Assembly: GCA_963760405.1 (NCBI GenBank)
Contig: CAVXCV010000011.1
Location: 124,001-188,000, forward strand
Origin: RYN-230 sp963760405
Lineage (GTDB): Bacteria > Actinomycetota > Actinomycetes > Streptosporangiales > Streptosporangiaceae
Length of the DNA stretch: 64,000 bases
Direction of reading: 5' to 3'
A program made the position numbers and the translations under genes. Every line of letters starts with the position of its first letter. Position 1 is the stretch's first letter. Positions 63,386-64,000 of this stretch are shown piece by piece. A model generated the notes under the pieces. That model had not been told where the DNA came from. It ran no database searches and was given only the letters and a program-made list of their open reading frames with translations.

Positions 63386-64000
63386 TCCCCCCGGCGATCC
63401 CCCCGGCCGGGCGGGACCTGCTCGCGGGCAAGGTCGTCCTGGTCACCGCCGCGGCCGGTACCGGTATCGGCGCCGCGGTGGCCCGGCGCTGCCTGGAGGA
63501 GGGCGCCCGGGTGGTGCTCAGCGACCAGCACGAGCGGCGGCTGGCCGCGGCCCGCGCCGAACTGGCCCAGGCGTATGGCGACCGGGTGTGCTCGCACCCC
63601 TGCGACGTAACCGAAGAAAGCCAGGTCGGTGCGCTGGTGGCGGGCGCGGTGCGGCAGTTCGGGCGAATCGACGTGCTGGTGAACAACGCGGGCCTCGGCG
63701 GCACGAGTTCGGTGCTGGAGATGACCGACGAGCAGTGGCAGCGGGTGCTGGACGTCACGCTGACGGGCACGTTCCGGTGCACCAGGGCGGTGTTGCGCCA
63801 GCTGGTCGCCCAGGGCCACGGGGGCGCCGTCGTCAACAACGCATCGGTGCTCGGCTGGCGGGCGCAGCCGGGCCAGGCGCACTACGCGGCGGCCAAGGCC
63901 GGGGTGATGGCGCTGACCCGCTGTGCGGCGATGGATGTGGCGGGGCAGGGCATCCGGGTGAACGCGGTGGCGCCGAGCCTGGCCATCCACCCGTTCCTGG
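63382..64000 (+). CDS. ipdF: IpdF-like SDR of HIP catabolism (cut by window edge)
   Basis: The first 206 residues of an SDR like Mtb Rv3559c (IpdF), which oxidises a hydroxyl on the HIP-CoA ring system. After a short start with a duplicated IPPA unit it reads KVVLVTAAAGTGIGAAVARRCLEEGARVVLSDQHERRL. NNAGLGGTSSVLEMTDEQWQRVLDVTLTGTFR, NNASVLGWRAQPGQAHYAAAKAGVMALTRC (Ser and Tyr-x3-Lys) and INAVAPSLA-type NAVAPSLAIHPFL follow. The start overlaps the fadE30 stop. Confidence 0.93.
   Translation, partial: MIPPAIPPAGRDLLAGKVVLVTAAAGTGIGAAVARRCLEEGARVVLSDQHERRLAAARAELAQAYGDRVCSHPCDVTEESQVGALVAGAVRQFGRIDVLVNNAGLGGTSSVLEMTDEQWQRVLDVTLTGTFRCTRAVLRQLVAQGHGGAVVNNASVLGWRAQPGQAHYAAAKAGVMALTRCAAMDVAGQGIRVNAVAPSLAIHPFL

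Noticed and set aside
1..64000. tRNA or rRNA genes
   Set aside because: GTTCRA-type T-loop strings occur, but none is within a cloverleaf-like arrangement by eye; a tRNAscan would settle this.

Overview
The window is about 70% GC DNA from an actinomycete. It has GTG/ATG/TTG starts, very strong G/C bias at third codon positions, F420-type and steroid-catabolic enzymes, a SARP/AfsR-type regulator and a DUF222/HNH protein. No rRNA, tRNA or CRISPR array was seen. The genus cannot be named from the sequence. Comparisons to Mycobacterium tuberculosis (Mtb) genes below are from memory of those proteins, not from a search.

The left third (1-23 kb) is mixed housekeeping and accessory DNA: an acyltransferase-3 membrane protein, glucose-6-phosphate dehydrogenase, a DUF899 protein, a three-gene run (FMN-dependent 2-hydroxyacid dehydrogenase, acetamidase/formamidase, SDR), an FKBP, a MalY/PatB-like aminotransferase, an amidohydrolase, methyltransferase, VOC and GNAT proteins, a large SARP-NB-ARC-TPR regulator, UvrA, two APH-fold phosphotransferases and SurE.

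From about 23 to 51.4 kb lies a compact steroid (cholesterol-type) degradation island under a KstR-like repressor. The order is a block like Mtb Rv3529c-Rv3531c (sulfotransferase remnant, SDR, DUF1214-like), an NTF2-fold protein, an LLM oxidoreductase, and a DUF3068 gene split by two insertion sequences. Then come kstR divergent from fadE34 (chsE3), followed by chsE1, chsE2, a chsH2::chsH1 fusion and ltp2 for side-chain removal. kstD, a second KstD-type flavoprotein, kshB and kshA, and the hsaADCB operon for A/B-ring opening complete it. Six sites match the KstR consensus TnnAACnnGTTnnA exactly and one matches at 13/14. All seven are at promoters of this island.

From 51.4 to 57.1 kb there is a patchwork of small genes and gene fragments: MDR, zinc-ribbon, AraC and CYTH-like remnants, a methyltransferase/MarR pair and a flavodoxin. 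From 57.1 kb to the right edge is a KstR2-type C/D-ring (HIP) module: fadD3-echA-fadE31-fadE32/33 divergent from fadE30-ipdF, with an exact KstR2 box (AnCAAGnnCTTGnT) between them.

Two properties recur. Many genes carry single-base frame breaks, mostly one extra G or C. At least ten gene junctions or linkers carry short tandem duplications of about 9-30 bp, several of which copy the Shine-Dalgarno or start region. The most notable structures are the DUF35-ChsH1 fusion, the double IS insertion whose in-silico removal restores DUF3068 exactly, and the SD-bearing repeat arrays in front of start codons.
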